In this document: positions 33,429 through 39,537 of the stretch, in pieces
Position numbering within the stretch: the stretch's first letter is position 1
How the letters are laid out: the number at the start of each line of letters is the position of its first letter
Notes under the pieces: generated by a model
Told to the model about the DNA's origin: nothing
The model's input: the letters and a program-made list of their open reading frames with translations, nothing else
Database searches by the model: none
Origin: a virus
Reading direction: 5' to 3' (one strand)
IMG/VR virus record: IMGVR_UViG_3300043446_002306
Location: 1 to 39,968 of that record
DNA length: 39,968 nt
Program-made: the position numbers and the translations under genes

Positions 33429-33743
33429 CTACAATTCATTCTGCATCAGTAAGATAGCATCGTCAAGCCTGAACACTGCCAGGCTTTCCTTGCCATCACC
33501 TCGGCAAACAACCACAGGTATTTGCTTGCCATCTGCTGAAACAATGGCTTGCTCCATCCACTCATAAAGAGCAATCTTCCTACGACGTTTGCATTCGATC
33601 ATAAACGGCCCTAGATCGATGTCAGAGCCACCATCTCTTGCTTGCCCTAGTACACGGGTTACTTTCGTTCCCAATCGATCTGAGAGCGTTTTACAGACTT
33701 CTCGTTCGTAAGAAGCGCCTCGGTCTTTGCCTAGCTTGCTCAA
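33429..33743 (-). CDS. PD-(D/E)xK nuclease, probable resolvase, 104 aa
   Basis: The PD-(D/E)xK core is visible: Glu13 (YEREV), Asp41/Asp43 in GGSDIDLGP, and Glu50-x-Lys52 in FMIECKRRRK. Small proteins of this type in phages act as Holliday-junction or structure-specific endonucleases; a restriction-type nuclease partner of the nearby methyltransferase is a weaker possibility. It is the last gene of the minus-strand recombination operon and overlaps its upstream neighbour as ATGA. Confidence 0.8.
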   Translation of the reverse strand: MSKLGKDRGASYEREVCKTLSDRLGTKVTRVLGQARDGGSDIDLGPFMIECKRRRKIALYEWMEQAIVSADGKQIPVVVCRGDGKESLAVFRLDDAILLMQNEL

Positions 33744-33943
33744 TTGATTTGCTTCCTTAAGAGGTTGTAAGCGTGATGCCTGACTTCATCATTGACAGCA
33801 TAGCCAAGTAAGTCTGGGTCACACAATGATCGAAGGAACTCATCACGCGTTGAAAGCATGTGCTCTAGCTTTGCACAGTGCGATCTTAGTTCGTCATTTA
33901 GTTCTCTTAAGGTCTGGATACGTTCTGAGTCAGTCAAGACCAT
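33740..33943 (-). CDS. Hypothetical coiled-coil protein, 67 aa
   Basis: Not recognised. Heptad-like helix (ERIQTLRELNDELRSHCAKL) followed by a short helical end. AAGGAG, inside the end of the methyltransferase gene, precedes the ATG. ATGA overlap downstream. Confidence 0.7.
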   Translation of the reverse strand: MVLTDSERIQTLRELNDELRSHCAKLEHMLSTRDEFLRSLCDPDLLGYAVNDEVRHHAYNLLRKQIN

Positions 33944-34695
33944 GATTGCTCCTTCAATAAATTGAATGCTGTTGCCGCCACTGCTGGAACCTGTCCATTC
34001 CCAATGGCTCCAAGCGCGTCCATCCTCTGGGCCATATCATCAATTCCTCTGAAAGTTCTGGAAAGTACTTCATCGGAATACCGCTCTCGAAATAGACGTA
34101 AGTTATCTTCTCTGTCGGCGCTGACTTTCCAAGGGAAATTCGTTTTGACCTTGAATTCTTTATCCACTTTTCCTTGCCATGTTGAACCCCATCCGATTTT
34201 GTTGGAGTAGGCCAGAATCCAAACTCTGTCGCGTTTCGTGTTGATTCCAACGGAGTCACCTCCCAACACTCCCCATTTCGCATCAAACCCCATTTCGGCC
34301 AAGTCTCCAAGAACTGTTCCGAGTCCTCTAGAAACGAGCATTGGTGAGTTTTCCACGAGAACGTAATTTGGTCGTACCTCACGAATGACCCTCGCCATTT
34401 CTCGCCACATTCCAGATCGCTCACCTTCGATTCCGGCTCCCCTTCCTGCTGCGGAGATGTCTTGACAGGGAAAGCCGCCAGATATGACATCAACAATGCC
34501 TCGCCACGGTCTGCCGTCAAAGGTCTGAATGTCATCCCAAATCGGGAAAGGCGGGAGAATGCCGTCATTCTGTCTGGCGGCAAGTACGCAAGCTGCGTAG
34601 GGTTCCCACTCGACGGCGCAGACCGTGCGCCATCCGAGCAAATGTCCTCCGAGTATGCCTCCACCAGCGCCTGCGAAAAGAGCCAACTCATTCAA
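33934..34695 (-). CDS. DNA (cytosine-5) methyltransferase, 253 aa (TTG start)
   Basis: Transfers a methyl group from S-adenosylmethionine to cytosine C5, probably masking phage DNA from restriction. Motif I is LFAGAGGGILGG (6-17), motif IV GFPCQDIS with catalytic Cys77, motif VI ENS at 115-117 (more often ENV), motif VIII TKRDRVWILA, and GNGQVP at 232-237 in the last motif. The target-recognition region (about 165-220) is short. The start appears to be TTG at 34695, overlapping the upstream TGA with AGGA at good spacing; no ATG is available near the N-terminus. A second, out-of-frame ATG four bases later opens the nested frame at 33954-34691. Confidence 0.9.
   Translation of the reverse strand: MNELALFAGAGGGILGGHLLGWRTVCAVEWEPYAACVLAARQNDGILPPFPIWDDIQTFDGRPWRGIVDVISGGFPCQDISAAGRGAGIEGERSGMWREMARVIREVRPNYVLVENSPMLVSRGLGTVLGDLAEMGFDAKWGVLGGDSVGINTKRDRVWILAYSNKIGWGSTWQGKVDKEFKVKTNFPWKVSADREDNLRLFRERYSDEVLSRTFRGIDDMAQRMDALGAIGNGQVPAVAATAFNLLKEQSWS
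33954..34691 (-). CDS. Overlapping gene nested in the methyltransferase, 245 aa
   Basis: A complete frame, +1 relative to the methyltransferase on the same strand, spanning 738 of its 762 bases. It starts at an ATG four bases after the methyltransferase TTG, so both can use the same ribosome binding site. The protein is not low complexity: SRLSRFGMTFRPLTADRGEA near residues 46-64, then SWKTHQCSFLEDSEQFLETW, PKWGLMRNGECWE, FWPTPTKSDG and a C-terminal IWPRGWTRLEPLGMDRFQQW. I recall unannotated phage proteins with this same series (WPTPT, MRNG and a GW..L.PL..D.FQ.W ending), which argues for a conserved overprinted gene. Function unknown; no enzyme motif seen. Confidence 0.6.
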   Translation of the reverse strand: MSWLFSQALVEAYSEDICSDGARSAPSSGNPTQLAYLPPDRMTAFSRLSRFGMTFRPLTADRGEALLMSYLAAFPVKTSPQQEGEPESKVSDLECGEKWRGSFVRYDQITFSWKTHQCSFLEDSEQFLETWPKWGLMRNGECWEVTPLESTRNATEFGFWPTPTKSDGVQHGKEKWIKNSRSKRISLGKSAPTEKITYVYFESGIPMKYFPELSEELMIWPRGWTRLEPLGMDRFQQWRQQHSIY

Positions 34696-34916
34696 GCCAT
34701 GTCCTCTCTGACTGAATCGTCATAGGCTTCGATGTAACGACGCTGACCCTCTCCTTTTAACCCTTCATAGGTTGTAAATCGATGACCGCAAGCAACGCAT
34801 CTACGCCTGCGAGTCACCCATGTATTAGCAAGATTGTCTCTGTCGTAGTAGCGCCGTGAATCAAGTACGACGCTATCGTTCAATTGACCCTCTGTTGCAC
34901 ACTTAGGGCATATCAT
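34692..34916 (-). CDS. NrdR-like zinc-ribbon protein, 74 aa
   Basis: Cys3-x2-Cys6 and Cys40-x2-Cys43, with VLDSRR and RRRRCVACGHRFTTYE, match the N-terminal zinc ribbon of NrdR, the bacterial repressor of ribonucleotide reductase genes. The ATP-cone domain that follows in NrdR is absent: the protein is only 74 residues. It could bind NrdR-box DNA without nucleotide control, or have another DNA-binding role. Its stop overlaps the methyltransferase TTG start; it starts two bases after the stop of the preceding gene. Confidence 0.75.
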   Translation of the reverse strand: MICPKCATEGQLNDSVVLDSRRYYDRDNLANTWVTRRRRCVACGHRFTTYEGLKGEGQRRYIEAYDDSVREDMA

Positions 34917-34918
34917 GG

Positions 34919-35176
34919 TCAGAACGGCACATCGCTGTCTGAGCTGTAAACCTCTCTGGCTGCTGGTGGTGCATCACCTGGCTTCCAGTTGTTGACCTTG
35001 ATTGAGATCAACTCACCCCAGTTACCACGCCTAGTCCACCCAGATAGTTTGATAACGTCACCACGCTTGTAGTCTTGGTCTGCAATGAGCAAACCATCTC
35101 TGTCTGGTGCTTTCTCATGCTTCTTGTTCTTAACGTTGTAGATTGCACCTTGTCCTGGTTGATGTTCATAAGCCAT
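34919..35176 (-). CDS. Small SSB-like protein with acidic DSDVPF tail, 85 aa
   Basis: Beta-rich core (GRGAIYN-type start, then YKRGDVIKLSGWTRRGNWGE, LISIKVNNW) that could form a small OB fold, followed by a Pro/Ala linker and the ending SSDSDVPF. Bacterial SSB proteins end in DDDIPF, the tip that recruits partner enzymes, so this looks like a minimal single-stranded DNA-binding protein of the recombination operon. Sequence similarity to known SSB is not evident. It overlaps the upstream gene by 11 bases. Confidence 0.6.
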   Translation of the reverse strand: MAYEHQPGQGAIYNVKNKKHEKAPDRDGLLIADQDYKRGDVIKLSGWTRRGNWGELISIKVNNWKPGDAPPAAREVYSSDSDVPF

Positions 35177-35375
35177 GTTGTTTCCTTATCAAGTGATAGT
35201 TGGCAAATGTCTTGCCGTTTGGGGAAGTAATCATCTGTGTGTTGATAATGTGACCTGCTTTTCGTAAGTCATCGACTCTGGCTGCGAGCCGTGTCGTACC
35301 GATTTCAGCATAGGCTTGCAACTGATTAAGCGGCCCATGATGCAACCGCTCAAGCACTGCTTCAGTCTGTGTCAT
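35166..35375 (-). CDS. Winged helix-turn-helix protein, 69 aa
   Basis: MTQTEAVLERLHHGPLNQLQ, EIGTTRLAARVDDLRKAGH and a Lys/Arg-rich wing form a compact winged-helix domain of a type found in many phages; it may be a regulator or an accessory of recombination. The start overlaps the annealing protein's stop (ATGA at 35372-35375), and its end overlaps the SSB-like gene. Confidence 0.8.
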   Translation of the reverse strand: MTQTEAVLERLHHGPLNQLQAYAEIGTTRLAARVDDLRKAGHIINTQMITSPNGKTFANYHLIRKQHGL

Positions 35376-36232
35376 TCGTCGAACGCCACTTCGAGGTCGT
35401 CTTTCATCTCGTCCAGAGTCACAACCTTTTTTGTGACGTAAGCCTCGACCTCATGATCGTGACAGCGCTTCTTAAATTCGATGGCTGCAACCCCGCTAAA
35501 CGAATTGTAGGTTTGCTCGTTGACCCGAAAGAGACTTGCCAACTTGGCATTTTTCTCCTCTGACGAAAGTTTCGGGCTACTCGCAATCTTGCCAATCAAG
35601 CCAAAGAAACCGTCTTGCCACTGGTGCTCATCGTCGTAAGACTCATGCACTTTGTGTGTATCGCCTTGCGGTATCAAGACCTTATGCTTTTTCTCCAAGA
35701 CCTCAGAAATCGCTGGCACAGGTACAGTGACCGGCATAGGCATTGGCGAAGCGACAGCACCAGGAATCGTCTCAATCTCCGTTTCATCGAGCATCCCCAA
35801 TCCACAGTGAGCAAGCACCGTACGTCTGATTGCCTTGGTTGTAGCCTTCATGATGGCATTGGCTAGCTTTTCTCCCGAGAGGTTTGCAATGTCCACAGCC
35901 CCTTGATTCTCTGTGCTTCTTCCATCTTTTCCAGTGACTCGCGCAGAAACGCAATAGATTGATTCAATGCGTTCTCGGTTAGTAATAGCAGTGGACAATC
36001 CGTGCACACTGGATAGCTGCTGCGTGGCACCAGCGTTTGCGTACAAGACTTTCTTTCCATTAAGCACAAGCAAGTCAAAAGGCTTTGCACTGGGATCAAG
36101 ACCGACTTGTCCACATCGATAGTTGTAATAACTGACGAGTTGTCGTTCAGACAAAGCACTTAAGTCTCCTTTAGTGACAATCGATTCGATCACAACAGGA
36201 TCGAGCTGTGAGGTATTAACAAGTTCAGACAT
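35372..36232 (-). CDS. Single-strand annealing protein (RecT/Erf/Rad52-type), 286 aa
   Basis: Anneals complementary single strands for recombination. Landmarks are YYNYRCGQVGLDPSAKPFDL near the N-terminus and KATTKAIRRTVLAHCGLGML followed by DETEIETIPGA; phage annealing proteins of the RecT/Erf/Rad52 group have this K..TKA.RR.TL..CGLG pattern. The C-terminal third is polar and acidic. I place it in the group rather than in one family. The ATG at 36232 follows GGAGACTGGA and overlaps the upstream stop by 8 bases; a longer version from 36319 would lie inside that gene. Confidence 0.75.
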   Translation of the reverse strand: MSELVNTSQLDPVVIESIVTKGDLSALSERQLVSYYNYRCGQVGLDPSAKPFDLLVLNGKKVLYANAGATQQLSSVHGLSTAITNRERIESIYCVSARVTGKDGRSTENQGAVDIANLSGEKLANAIMKATTKAIRRTVLAHCGLGMLDETEIETIPGAVASPMPMPVTVPVPAISEVLEKKHKVLIPQGDTHKVHESYDDEHQWQDGFFGLIGKIASSPKLSSEEKNAKLASLFRVNEQTYNSFSGVAAIEFKKRCHDHEVEAYVTKKVVTLDEMKDDLEVAFDE

Positions 36233-36476
36233 TCCAGTCTCCAATCTGAATGACATCAGGTTTCGTTTCAAATCCCCAGGAACCATTTCTAAACTGTGCA
36301 GAGCATGTTCTTGGGTCAAGGGCTTGCAGCATGTCCCAGGCTTGCTTCATAGCCGTGCAATAGCTTGCAAACTCAAGAGCAGTCTCTGGTTGTTCGCAGC
36401 AAGACAGCAAGCGAATGACATCGCTATCAGGCCAGCCTGCTTCTCTCATAGCTTTGAATGCGTCTAAGAAATTCAT
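36225..36476 (-). CDS. Hypothetical protein between exonuclease and annealing protein, 83 aa
   Basis: Not recognised. Helical with several Cys residues (LLSCCEQPETALEFASYCTA) and a Trp-rich end (GSWGFETK). Its position inside the two-gene recombination pair suggests an accessory role. ATGA overlap with the exonuclease. Confidence 0.7.
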   Translation of the reverse strand: MNFLDAFKAMREAGWPDSDVIRLLSCCEQPETALEFASYCTAMKQAWDMLQALDPRTCSAQFRNGSWGFETKPDVIQIGDWNV

Positions 36477-37375
36477 TTGAGTAAGAACCTCCGTGAGCCT
36501 GTTGTTTCTTTCATGTACCGCTGGTAAACCTCTGGCATCTCTTTCTCAAGTGCTGACTTATCGAAGCTCATCGAACCCTTGGCAGACTTCCAGGTTGCAA
36601 GCACTCGACCATCAAAAGTCACAAGCGAGCTTGCATCCTTCATGGCTGCTTGCAAGTAAGCCTGTTGCTTTGCTTCTTGCTCTTCGAGTTTCTTGATATG
36701 TTCTTTAATGGTTTTGAGCTGTGCTGCGACTTGTTCAACATGCGAGTTAGCCAAAGCACTGTTATCGGTTGATGATGGGAATAGCTTTCTAGCTTCATCA
36801 GGCGTTGTAGGCATCGGTGGTGTTCTTGCCTGAATCGCCCCCCATACGGCAGCTTCAGACTTAATAAGCCTTTCTTTTTCTTCCTCGGTAATCTGCTTAT
36901 CAATGAGCACTAACTCCTGCCCACCAAAAAGCACCGCCAAAACAACGCGCTCCACGTTATGCACAGCTGCCTCATGAATGCACTGCACTGAGTCAGCAAC
37001 CGGCATCAGACCAGTCTCTGGATCGTATTGGTTGCGTTTCATCGCGTTGTAGTTCTTAACTTCAACCAGCGTCTTGCCATCTTCAGAGATGAAATCAAAG
37101 TGACTACGCATCCAACCATGCTTGGCATGAGTTAGCTCATAGTCAGCATCTTTTAATGCAACCTTGAGCCTATTAGAGGCTTCTCTGCCGATACTTTCTT
37201 GCAAGAGCAAACCCCAGTTCATACGCTCTTGGCTTGCAGGGTCAAACTTGTTACGTTCTTCCCAATAAGCCTGATCGGTTTTCTTCAGATAAACCTCAGC
37301 CGCATGACCGTCTGCAATCTGTCTTGCATCCGTTGCAAAGATTGCTTTGCTTCGTTCTTCAAACGTGTAAATCAT
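36473..37375 (-). CDS. YqaJ-type recombination exonuclease, 300 aa
   Basis: Digests DNA ends to leave single strands for the annealing protein, as lambda exonuclease does with Red beta. Catalytic core visible: Glu60 (GLLLQESIGREA), Asp94 (SHFDFISEDG), Glu105-x-Lys107 (TLVEVKNYN) and a Gln/His helix ADSVQCIHEAAVHN. A long helical region with coiled-coil character follows (EQVAAQLKTIKEHIKKLEEQ), as in other YqaJ phage proteins. ATGA overlap with the next gene downstream. Confidence 0.9.
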   Translation of the reverse strand: MIYTFEERSKAIFATDARQIADGHAAEVYLKKTDQAYWEERNKFDPASQERMNWGLLLQESIGREASNRLKVALKDADYELTHAKHGWMRSHFDFISEDGKTLVEVKNYNAMKRNQYDPETGLMPVADSVQCIHEAAVHNVERVVLAVLFGGQELVLIDKQITEEEKERLIKSEAAVWGAIQARTPPMPTTPDEARKLFPSSTDNSALANSHVEQVAAQLKTIKEHIKKLEEQEAKQQAYLQAAMKDASSLVTFDGRVLATWKSAKGSMSFDKSALEKEMPEVYQRYMKETTGSRRFLLK

Positions 37376-37409
37376 TGCTCACCCCTTCTTGTTTTGCCCA
37401 AGCCCTGGG

Positions 37410-37604
37410 TCATAGATAGCTAATAGATTTCCTAGCCTTTGCTTTCTTCAGATCAGATTCTTTAACCAGCCTTCCACCTGGAAGCACAAAGGTATTCTTT
37501 TGAGTGTAGTGAGGAACGATCATGATTTCTTCATAGTCATAAACCCTCATCCAGTCTCGATCTTGCATCCTGCCCCTAAAGAGCAAGTCATCAACGCTTC
37601 TCAT
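37410..37604 (-). CDS. Hypothetical protein, 64 aa
   Basis: Not recognised. Basic and beta-rich (DYEEIMIVPHYTQKNTFVLP) with a Lys/Arg tail. Starts in an ATGA overlap with the preceding gene; a 34-base gap separates it from the exonuclease. Confidence 0.65.
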   Translation of the reverse strand: MRSVDDLLFRGRMQDRDWMRVYDYEEIMIVPHYTQKNTFVLPGGRLVKESDLKKAKARKSISYL

Positions 37605-37840
37605 ATTCCCACCTCATCAAATGCTGTTGAGATGTTCTTCGTGACATCCTTACGCTTCATGGATAGCCAGAGTTGCTTCATGTCTTCCATCTCTGACATG
37701 AGCTTTTCAACGTCATCGAAGGCATAAGGCTCAAGCACCGCACTGCGATAGCACATTGATCTGCTAGCCCAAGCAGCTCTCTCAATGACTTTTGCCATCG
37801 CATCTCTGAGTTCCTTTTGTTCCCAGTAATCTAGTTTCAT
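37601..37840 (-). CDS. Hypothetical helical protein, 79 aa (first gene of recombination operon)
   Basis: Not recognised. Helical and charged (YWEQKELRDAMAKVIERAAW, then DDVEKLMSEMEDMKQLWLSM). The ATG at 37840 has GGAG eight bases upstream; an in-frame TTG at 37846 is the rejected alternative. The operon promoter should lie to its right. Confidence 0.7.
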   Translation of the reverse strand: MKLDYWEQKELRDAMAKVIERAAWASRSMCYRSAVLEPYAFDDVEKLMSEMEDMKQLWLSMKRKDVTKNISTAFDEVGI

Positions 37841-37945
37841 CTTCAAATCTCCGGTTTAGGTTAGGTACAACAGAATGAATAGTAGCATAGCTACACACTA
37901 GGAACCTACGTTAAGCATACTCAAATCAACCATTCGTCGGATAAC
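37841..37945 (-). promoter_or_regulatory. Upstream region of the recombination operon with GGAACCTA motif
   Basis: No gene. It contains CTAGGAACCTACG at 37898-37910, whose CTAGGAACCTA core also occurs in the palindrome cluster of the other control region (5026-5036). On the minus strand a TATGCT hexamer occurs at 37891-37886 with the motif just upstream, so a repressor- or activator-controlled promoter here is plausible; the -35 match is poor. Confidence 0.4.
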
Positions 37946-37974
37946 TTGCAAGGTTATTGTTTGTTGGTTATGCT
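37946..37974 (+). promoter_or_regulatory. Candidate sigma-70 promoter for a small RNA
   Basis: TTGCAA (37946-37951), a 17-bp spacer and TATGCT (37969-37974) on the plus strand. Expected start is about 37981. No plus-strand gene follows, but a perfect-stem hairpin ending in a T-run does. Confidence 0.5.
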
Positions 37975-37980
37975 TCACTT

Positions 37981-38077
37981 GTCTGTGTGGTGCAGATAGA
38001 GCCGTTAAGCATGTTCCTGTCCTTGAACTTACCCCTCAAGGAAACACCACCAGGGACATCCTTAACGGCTTTTTTGT
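37981..38077 (+). ncRNA. Candidate phage small RNA ending in a long hairpin terminator
   Basis: About 97 nt. The 3' part folds as one extended hairpin: AGCCGTTAAG (38000-38009) pairs fully with CTTAACGGCT (38061-38070); after a one-base mismatch ATGTTCCTG (38011-38019) pairs with CAGGGACAT (38051-38059), one G-U included; then TCCTTGA (38020-38026) pairs with TCAAGGA (38036-38042) with a nine-base loop and an eight-base bulge. TTTTTTG follows directly. The 5' end carries TGGTG, which could also pair with CACCA in the bulge. The segment has no coding potential and the strand holds no other gene here. Confidence 0.55.
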
Positions 38078-38092
38078 TTCTCCTCAGACCGT

Positions 38093-38317
38093 ACTCCATA
38101 CGAAAGCAAGAGCCTGAACCGTGGCTGCGTGGAGTGAAAGCGGTAGCCGGTATGTCGTAAGACTAGGGGGCAGTTCCCGAATAATCCGGTCGGCTGGTCG
38201 TATCCCCAAGCCGAGGGGCTAGGAAACTAGCATGGGGATGGTGCTTGCACCCGTGGAGAACCGACCCTTCCTACCCTGCTAGCTCTGGGGTAGGGGGGTC
38301 TTTGCGTGGAGATACCC
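38093..38317 (+). other. GC-rich structured segment, possible second noncoding RNA
   Basis: No gene on either strand over more than 200 bases. Nested complementary segments: ACCG(T)GGCT (38118-38126) with AGCCGGT (38145-38151); GGTCGG (38188-38193) with CCGACC (38261-38266) closing a branched region; inside it ATCCCC (38202-38207) with GGGGAT (38234-38239) that itself encloses GCTAG-GAAA-CTAGC (38218-38231), and GGTG-CTTG-CACC (38240-38251). CCTACCC (38270-38276) pairs with GGGTAGG (38288-38294). GAAA and CTTG are stable RNA tetraloops only when read on the plus strand. No known RNA family recognised. Confidence 0.4.
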
Positions 38318-38665
38318 CTAGGGGTTGATGTTGAAGGGATTATGAAAACTAAGATTCTCTTCTTCTAGAATTAGATTCTTTTTCCTGATAGGTTTCTTCA
38401 TCTTCTTGTCTGCAATACAGTAAGCGTAAGCCCATCCTAGCTTCTTACAGATAGAAGACTGACGAAGCATTAGTTCTCTTTCGATCACTCCTTGTTCTAA
38501 CAGTGGCATGAGTGAGTTCGAGACTGACTTAGTTGTCACTCCTAGCTTTCCTGCTAGTTCTTTGAGAGTGACTGGCGAGGTTCTTGTCTGCATATATTGC
38601 AAGCAGGCTTGCCCTCGATCAATCTTGGCTTGCACTCTGAGTTTGTGGATGCTCATTGTTTTCAT
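38318..38665 (-). CDS. Winged-helix transcriptional regulator-like protein, 115 aa
   Basis: Residues about 28-65 (SPVTLKELAGKLGVTTKSVS, NSLMPLLEQGVIERE) form a clear winged helix-turn-helix with a recognition helix (TTKSVSNSLMPLLEQG). The C-terminus is Lys-rich and probably flexible. It could regulate the minus-strand operons or the divergent control region. GAGG lies before the ATG at 38665; it is separated by 43 bases from the upstream gene and by the structured region from the next operon. Confidence 0.8.
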   Translation of the reverse strand: MKTMSIHKLRVQAKIDRGQACLQYMQTRTSPVTLKELAGKLGVTTKSVSNSLMPLLEQGVIERELMLRQSSICKKLGWAYAYCIADKKMKKPIRKKNLILEEENLSFHNPFNINP

Positions 38666-38708
38666 TGCTTACCTCTGTTCTCCCGTGGCTTTAACAATAA
38701 CTTTTGTA

Positions 38709-38945
38709 TCAGGGTTCACGGGTTTTTCTCTCCATGAGTAGTTGTTTAATGTGTTCTGGAACTTTTGGTAACGGTGCCCAAGCCACGGCCCAGTCAACCC
38801 ACGTGCCAACGATGCACACACCGCCGGGGTTTAGTAACAACATCTTCACACCGATGGGCGGTGGGTCTTCTTCTGGCGTGCGCCAAAACGCGTTACCAGA
38901 TAAATAAGAGGTGGCTTTCTGGAACATGTTGTGATCGCCACTCAT
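38709..38945 (-). CDS. DUF551-like protein, 78 aa
   Basis: The DUF551 pattern is present: FWRTPEEDPPPIGVKMLLLN, then GTWVDWAVAWAPLPKVPE, which phages often encode near small early genes. Function unknown. Overlaps its upstream neighbour as ATGA. Confidence 0.8.
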   Translation of the reverse strand: MSGDHNMFQKATSYLSGNAFWRTPEEDPPPIGVKMLLLNPGGVCIVGTWVDWAVAWAPLPKVPEHIKQLLMERKTREP

Positions 38946-39190
38946 AGCTCACTCCTTGCTCTTATAGCTTCCGCACACATTCCTGCAAGACCTTTGGTGT
39001 AATACTTTTGAAAAACTTCTTGCCGCTCTTCACACACCTTCGCACACGCCTCACGCTCTGCTGCTGCGACAAGGGCGGCGAAGCGTTCAAGGAACTCTCT
39101 TTCGGCTTTCCACTCCCCATTCAAGCCGTCCGCAATACCTTCTGCCAGCCCAGCCTCCCGCGCCAGCTTGATGATGTCTTCTTGGGTCAT
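38942..39190 (-). CDS. Small modular phage protein (MTQEDIIKLAREAGLA type), 82 aa
   Basis: N-terminus identical for 16 residues to the gene at 1057-1284 (MTQEDIIKLAREAGLA), then different, then the family helix FAALVAAAEREACAKVCEER and the ending AEAIRARSE. The start overlaps the stop of the duplicated 106-aa gene as ATGA. Function unknown. Confidence 0.8.
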   Translation of the reverse strand: MTQEDIIKLAREAGLAEGIADGLNGEWKAEREFLERFAALVAAAEREACAKVCEERQEVFQKYYTKGLAGMCAEAIRARSEL

Positions 39191-39537
39191 CCTTCCACCC
39201 TCTCATAGGTTGCTTCAAAGATGTCAGGCTTGCATGGGTAGTGCTCACCCTTCACGCCCGTGATAATCCAGTCGCCTGGACATACGATGTGGCCACCTTC
39301 CAGCGTGTCAATCCAGCCGTGAACGTGCATGATCTGGTCGCAGTGGTTGCATTTCGTCTGTCCATCCATCTCTGGCGTGCGGTAGTAGCGCACGACCTTT
39401 CCTTCGGTCAGCCCACCTCGGCCGCGTTCACTGAAATCTTGTGGGTGGTCGCCATTCTTGAACCACTGCGTGGCCTCGATGACCACGGGTTTTTTTCTGA
39501 ATTTCATTGCTTACCCCTTGCTCGTATGGCGGCGGCG
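39168..39537. repeat. Exact 370-bp direct repeat, right copy
   Basis: Second copy of 1262-1631, same orientation, 37,906 bp away. It is not at the window edge: 431 bases follow it and 1261 precede the left copy, and these flanks differ, so it is not simple terminal redundancy. Confidence 0.95.
39187..39507 (-). CDS. Conserved phage protein, 106 aa (copy 2 of an exact duplicate)
   Basis: Identical in DNA and protein to the gene at 1281-1601 (starts MKFRKKPVVIEATQWF, ends with PGDWIITGVKGEHYPCKPDI). The neighbours on both sides are different genes of the same modular family. Function unknown; a CNHC pair could bind metal. Confidence 0.9.
   Translation of the reverse strand: MKFRKKPVVIEATQWFKNGDHPQDFSERGRGGLTEGKVVRYYRTPEMDGQTKCNHCDQIMHVHGWIDTLEGGHIVCPGDWIITGVKGEHYPCKPDIFEATYERVEG

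Noticed and set aside
37841-38317. tRNA, tmRNA or hammerhead ribozyme in the structured region
   Set aside because: No cloverleaf with T-loop consensus was found, and a CUGAGGA stretch on the minus strand lacks the stems a hammerhead needs.
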